Positions 60,217 to 64,000 of a DNA stretch of 64,000 nucleotides are shown one piece after another. The stretch covers positions 3,782,001-3,846,000 of the forward strand of contig OZ241868.1 of assembly GCA_965202905.1 (NCBI GenBank), written 5' to 3'. A model generated the notes under the pieces. That model was not told the DNA's origin. It made no database searches and saw nothing but the letters and a program-made list of their open reading frames with translations. Every line of letters starts with the position of its first letter. Position 1 is the first letter of the stretch. The DNA is from CAYFYS01 sp965202905 (GTDB lineage Bacteria; Pseudomonadota; Alphaproteobacteria; MPNO01). Position numbers and translations under genes: made by a program.

Positions 60217-61641
60217 TCAGCGGCGCTCGTCGCGCACGCGCCTGGCCTTGAACTCGGTCTTGGGAAGGGTGTCGGGCGCCAGCACCTCGACGCCGACGCG
60301 CACCTCGCAGCGGCTGCGCATTTCGGCCGCGACCCGCGCCTCGAGGTCATCGTCCCGGTCGTGGCCGGGGTGCTCGACGCGCAGGGTCATCACGTCGAGC
60401 CCGTCGTCCCGCCTCGACAGCACGATCTCAAACTCGTCGCCCATGCCTTCGATCGAGCGCACCGCCTGCTCGACCTGGCTCGGGAAGAATTTGACCCCGC
60501 GCAGGTTGATCAGGTCGTCGGCGCGGCCGGCGAACGAGCCCATCGCCTTGACGTGGCTGCGTCCGCAGGCGCAGCGTTGGGTGTCGTAGACGGTGTAGTC
60601 GCCGACCAGAAACCGCAGATGCGGCGCGCTTTCGGAGTTGAGCGAGGTGCAGACCGTCAGCCCGCGCGCTCCCTCGGCCACCGGCTGCAGGTCGTCGGGG
60701 CCGATCAGCTCCCAGATCTGAACATCCTCCATCAGGTGGGTAAAGGTGGTCTCGCCCGGCCGCACGGACGCCTCGCACGAATAGCCGCCGACATGGGGCG
60801 AGGCCTCGGTGCAGCCGTAGAATTCGACCACCGCGCAGCCCCACAGATCGGCCAACCGCTCGCGGGTGCGGTCGATCCCCATCGCCGGTTCGCCGCCGGT
60901 GAACAGGGTGCGCACCGAGCTCGCGCCGGGATCGAGCCCGAGCCCCTGCATCGCACGGCCGAGATAGAGCGCATAGGACGGGGTGCAGGCGATCACCGTG
61001 GGCTTGAAACGGTCGATCGCCCGCGCCCGCGCCTGGGCGTCCATGCCGCCGCCGGGGATGACCGCGATGCCCATATGAGCGAAGGCGTACATCGCCCCCC
61101 AGATCCACACATGCGGGCCGAAGCCCACCATCGGGAAGACGGTGTCGCCGCGCCGGATCCCCATCGAATAGAGCGCGCGCGCGTTCGCCCATTCCCAGTA
61201 GCCGCGGTCCTGGTGTGTGTAGCGGAAGACCCGCGGCGTCCCCGTGCTTCCGGAGGACGAAAACAGCATCCAGCCGCGGTCGGCCCATTCGGCCGCGCCG
61301 ATGGTCGAATAGGCGCCGTAGGGCGGGTTGGCTTCGGCGTCCGCCATCATCTCGGATTTGTCGATGACCGGCCATTTGGGCAGGTCCTCGACCGAGGCGA
61401 TGTCGGTCGGCGCAAGGCCCAGGCGGTCGAACCGGGCGCGGTAGAAGCCGCTGTTCTCGTAGAGAAACGGCGTGAGCGCGGCAAGCTTGTCGTTCTGGAT
61501 CGCAATCAGCGCGTCGCGCGGGCAGGTCTCCAGCGCTTCGGACCAGTAGCGCTCGGAGACCGGGCCGGCCGCGTCGCGCTTGTGCCGCGCCAGCGTCTCC
61601 AGCCAGATCGTGCGGGTGCGTGCGCTGCGGTCTGTGGTCAT
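60217..61641 (-). CDS. Phenylacetate-CoA ligase-like (PaaK family)
   Basis: A 474-residue adenylate-forming CoA ligase. YRARFDRLGLAPTDIASVEDL, FSSSGSTGTPRVFRYT (phosphate loop) and EFYGCTEASPHVGGY mark the PaaK branch; DLINLRGVKFFPSQVEQ is the C-terminal hinge and GLPKTEFKARR-like LPKTEFKARRV carries the Lys. It activates an aryl or arylacetic acid. ATG at 61641. It is followed by the DOPA-dioxygenase-like gene. Confidence 0.88.
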   Translation of the reverse strand: MTTDRSARTRTIWLETLARHKRDAAGPVSERYWSEALETCPRDALIAIQNDKLAALTPFLYENSGFYRARFDRLGLAPTDIASVEDLPKWPVIDKSEMMADAEANPPYGAYSTIGAAEWADRGWMLFSSSGSTGTPRVFRYTHQDRGYWEWANARALYSMGIRRGDTVFPMVGFGPHVWIWGAMYAFAHMGIAVIPGGGMDAQARARAIDRFKPTVIACTPSYALYLGRAMQGLGLDPGASSVRTLFTGGEPAMGIDRTRERLADLWGCAVVEFYGCTEASPHVGGYSCEASVRPGETTFTHLMEDVQIWELIGPDDLQPVAEGARGLTVCTSLNSESAPHLRFLVGDYTVYDTQRCACGRSHVKAMGSFAGRADDLINLRGVKFFPSQVEQAVRSIEGMGDEFEIVLSRRDDGLDVMTLRVEHPGHDRDDDLEARVAAEMRSRCEVRVGVEVLAPDTLPKTEFKARRVRDERR

Positions 61642-61832
61642 CGCCGCCCCAAGGTCATGAACCCCGGAGCGGGTGTCAAGCGGTTGCGGCCGGCCAACTC
61701 CGGGACCTGGCGCCGAGGCGGCGCCGGGCTGTCGCCTTGCGGACGCAACGCCGGTCATGGCGGACCGGATTCGCGCCGCTCGCCTCCCGCTCACTCTACG
61801 CCGGTTGCGAATGCTCGGGCGCGACCGGGGGT

Positions 61833-62825
61833 TCAGTACTCCAGCGCCGGATCGACCCGGTTCTCCATCGGCTCGCCGGCGAGGAACCGGCGCATGTTGG
61901 CGAAAAAGAGATCGAGCGTGCGCGGAATATAGAGTTCGGCGTCGTCGGACGAGCAGTGCGGCGTGATGATCAGGTTGGGCGTCCGCCACAGCGGCGAGTC
62001 CGCGGGCAGCGGCTCGGGCTCGAAGACGTCGAGGATCGCGCTGATCTCGCCGCGCTCCAGCCGCTCGGCGAGCGCTTGGTAGTCGACCAGCCTCGCGCGG
62101 CTGTAATTGACGATCCCGGCTCCCGGGCGCATGGCCGCGATCTCCGCCCGGCCGATCAGGTGGCGCGTCGCGGCCGTCGCGGGCGCGGTGACGATGATGA
62201 AGTCCGCGCGCGGCATCAACCCGGGAATCGCCTCCGGGCCGTGCATCTCGTCGACCGCCGGGTGGGGGGCGGTCGTCCGGCGCACGCCGATCACGTTCAG
62301 GCCGAAACGCCTGGCCCATCCCGCGACGCCGCCGCCGACATGGCCCACGCCGATGATCAGGAGCGTCTTGCCGGCGATTCCGGTGTTGAAGGTTTGCCGC
62401 CAGCGGCCGGCGCGTTGATGGGTGACCATCTCCGGCAGCCGGTTGTTGAGCATCAAGACTGCCATGATGGCGTATTCGTTCGCGCGCGCGCCGTGGACGC
62501 CGCGGTTGTTGGTGAAAATGGTCTGCGCCGGCAGCCAGTCGAAGGGGGCGAAGTATTCGTTGCCGGCGCCGGTCACGTGAATCCAGCGCAGGCGCGGCGC
62601 GCGCGCGGCCATCCCCTCCAGGGGAACCTTCCAGCACACCAGCGCGTCGGCCTCGGCGATCTGCTCGTCGAAGCGCTCGCAGTCGTAGCCGATGGTCCAG
62701 TCGATGCGCCCCTCGAGGTCGGGGAACCGCGCGAAGGCGGCGGCCAGCCGGTCCTCGCCGATCTCGAAGACCTCGCCCAGCGAGCGGTCGTTGTCGATGT
62801 GGAGGCGAACCGTGTCTGCGGTCAT
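61833..62825 (-). CDS. D-2-hydroxyacid dehydrogenase family
   Basis: A 330-residue NAD(P)-dependent dehydrogenase. LLIIGVGHVGGGVAGWA is the cofactor motif, followed by the ADFIIVTAPATAATRHLI strand. The catalytic Arg lies near VNYSRARLVDY, the Glu in LDVFEPEPLP, and His in IITPHCSSDD. It reduces or oxidises a 2-hydroxyacid. The ATG at 62825 overlaps the stop of the Rieske gene (ATGA), so the two are coupled. Confidence 0.86.
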   Translation of the reverse strand: MTADTVRLHIDNDRSLGEVFEIGEDRLAAAFARFPDLEGRIDWTIGYDCERFDEQIAEADALVCWKVPLEGMAARAPRLRWIHVTGAGNEYFAPFDWLPAQTIFTNNRGVHGARANEYAIMAVLMLNNRLPEMVTHQRAGRWRQTFNTGIAGKTLLIIGVGHVGGGVAGWARRFGLNVIGVRRTTAPHPAVDEMHGPEAIPGLMPRADFIIVTAPATAATRHLIGRAEIAAMRPGAGIVNYSRARLVDYQALAERLERGEISAILDVFEPEPLPADSPLWRTPNLIITPHCSSDDAELYIPRTLDLFFANMRRFLAGEPMENRVDPALEY

Positions 62826-63970
62826 CGCGCGGTTTCGGCCGGCAGGGTGCGCCCGACCCACCATTGGGCGAGCCGCGGGACCAACGGTTCGAGATGGGAG
62901 AACCGGCCCGGCTGGGCGAAGCGCGAGCCGAGCCCCTTCTGTTGCAGCGCGGCGATCGAATTGTCCTCTTCCAGCGTGGTGTCCCAGCGCTTGTAGTAGT
63001 ACTGCGCCTTGTCCTCGAAATCGGGCCGGGCGACGGTCGACTTCGGAAAGCAGGCGCCGTGAATCACGCGGGTGTGGCCGGGGCCCTGCGGCTGGATCTC
63101 CAGGTACCAGACCGAATCGAGCGTCATGCCGAGCATGGTCGAGGGGTTGAGGCAGACATAGTTGGTGCCGCCCGCCGCCCGCCCTTCCAGCCCCTGTATA
63201 TGCGGCAGCTCGTGCGCCAGGTCCTCGATCAGGAGCGAGCGGGTGTGCTCGTCGTGACGCTCGCGGATGTCGAGCCAGTTCTCCGAGGTGGGCGCCGCGG
63301 AATGCTTCATCTCCTTGGGGTTCAGCGTCGCCTTGTGGACCATCGGCAGATGGTATTCCTCCATCGCGTTCTCGATGTGGACCTTCCAGTTGCACGGCAC
63401 CTCGTGGACCGTCTTGCGGACCAGGGCGAGGTCCGCAAGGCGGTAGGAGCCCATCAGTTCGGGGAAGTCGCCGAGATACCCGGTCAGGGGCTCGGCGTCG
63501 TCGGAAAAACTGACGAACATGAAGCAGCCGAAGACTTCCAGCCGCAGCGGGCGCAGCCCGTTGGCCGCCGAATCGAAGCCGGCGGTCTTTTCCATGCCCG
63601 GCGCGGCGTGCAGCTTGCCGTCGAGATCGTAGACCCAGCCGTGATAGGGACAGGTGAAGGCCCGGCAGTTGCCCTCGCCGTCCGCGACCGGGGTGCCCCG
63701 GTGCCGGCAGTTGTTGGCGAAGGCGCGAATCTCGTCGTCGTCGCCGCGCACGATGACCAGCGGCGCGCCGAGGTAATCGACGCTCAGATAGTCGCCCGGC
63801 GCGGCGACCTGATCGACATGGCCGAAGAAGTTCCACACCCGCGAGAACAGGTTCTCGACCTCCAGGTCATAGTAGTCCCGGGAGGTATAGCACCAGGGCG
63901 GCAGGGACTCCGCCTCTTCGACGGCTTTGAACACGTTGGCGAAGGCCGAGCGATCGAATGACGCGGGCAT
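62822..63970 (-). CDS. Rieske aromatic-ring-hydroxylating oxygenase alpha subunit
   Basis: A 382-residue Rieske non-heme iron oxygenase. The Rieske 2Fe-2S site is NCRHRGTPV and AFTCPYHGWVYDLDGK (C-x-H and C-x2-H). The mononuclear iron is bound in the NAMEEYHLPMVHKATL region (two His) with a later Asp. It hydroxylates or demethylates an aromatic or N-methyl substrate with electrons from a reductase not seen here. No beta subunit follows, so it is a homo-oligomeric type. ATG at 63970. Confidence 0.9.
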   Translation of the reverse strand: MPASFDRSAFANVFKAVEEAESLPPWCYTSRDYYDLEVENLFSRVWNFFGHVDQVAAPGDYLSVDYLGAPLVIVRGDDDEIRAFANNCRHRGTPVADGEGNCRAFTCPYHGWVYDLDGKLHAAPGMEKTAGFDSAANGLRPLRLEVFGCFMFVSFSDDAEPLTGYLGDFPELMGSYRLADLALVRKTVHEVPCNWKVHIENAMEEYHLPMVHKATLNPKEMKHSAAPTSENWLDIRERHDEHTRSLLIEDLAHELPHIQGLEGRAAGGTNYVCLNPSTMLGMTLDSVWYLEIQPQGPGHTRVIHGACFPKSTVARPDFEDKAQYYYKRWDTTLEEDNSIAALQQKGLGSRFAQPGRFSHLEPLVPRLAQWWVGRTLPAETAR

Positions 63971-64000
63971 GACCCGGCTCCCTTGCGTTGGGGTCTTGGG

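Overview
The window looks like a chromosomal stretch of a high-GC alphaproteobacterium, probably a member of the Rhodospirillales or a relative. The evidence is a Rhodospirillales-style porin, adjacent speD-speE genes, GC-rich codon use, and many short operons for aromatic and heterocyclic compounds. No rRNA or tRNA gene is visible, so the placement is inference. Most of the window is very GC-rich; 1-5.2 kb and 35.9-38.1 kb are less so and look foreign.

Layout: 1-5.2 kb holds a YhaO/SbcD-type nuclease and a YhaN/SbcC-type ATPase, ended by an IS481 remnant. 5.4-10.0 kb (minus) is a catabolic cluster: extradiol dioxygenase, a frameshifted LigA-type subunit, a cysteine hydrolase, a metallo-beta-lactamase-fold hydrolase and a frameshifted gamma-glutamyltransferase. 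10.2-12.0 kb is a divergent radical SAM/1-Cys peroxiredoxin pair with a palindrome in the shared region. 12.2-20.4 kb mixes a hydroxyisobutyrate-type dehydrogenase, a deaminase and a broken adenine deaminase, a CobS-like membrane protein, oligopeptidase B and IspG.

20.5-32.5 kb is the most interesting part. It has an SDR, a cysteine-dioxygenase-like cupin, a decayed NicX-type 2,5-dihydroxypyridine dioxygenase, then a minus-strand operon with two heme-oxygenase-fold (TenA/PqqC-like) proteins, a RidA protein, a 69-residue protein and a flavin monooxygenase. A three-subunit molybdenum hydroxylase and NadC follow. Together these suggest metabolism of an N-heteroaromatic such as a pyridine, but that is inference from family names and position.

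32.7-47.4 kb carries UbiD, another deaminase, a luciferase-like monooxygenase, an unclassified two-gene unit with a degenerate ImmA/IrrE-like protein, spermidine synthesis (speD, speE), an alcohol dehydrogenase/acyl-CoA synthetase/CAP-lipoprotein operon, an Lrp regulator behind a second IS481 remnant, an enoyl-CoA hydratase, an HpaB-type hydroxylase and a redoxin-prolyl-hydroxylase fusion. 47.6-64 kb has a porin and a porin remnant, a hendecad coiled-coil protein, NUDIX, amidase, a deazaflavin-type oxidoreductase, a second HpaB-type hydroxylase, a transglutaminase-like/hydratase pair, UbiX, an L,D-transpeptidase, a lipoprotein, a possible group II intron fragment, and a Rieske oxygenase/hydroxyacid dehydrogenase pair beside a CoA ligase and a DOPA-dioxygenase-like protein.

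Two features cut across the window. First, five genes (ggt, ligA-like, ade, nicX-like, CAP) carry small frameshifts while neighbours are intact. Second, there are about fourteen short direct tandem duplications (10-58 bp) in gene ends, gaps and a few reading frames; two of them cause the frameshifts in ade and the CAP gene. Two copies of a palindrome-rich 113/131 bp element lie at the 3' ends of the two decayed genes ggt and nicX.
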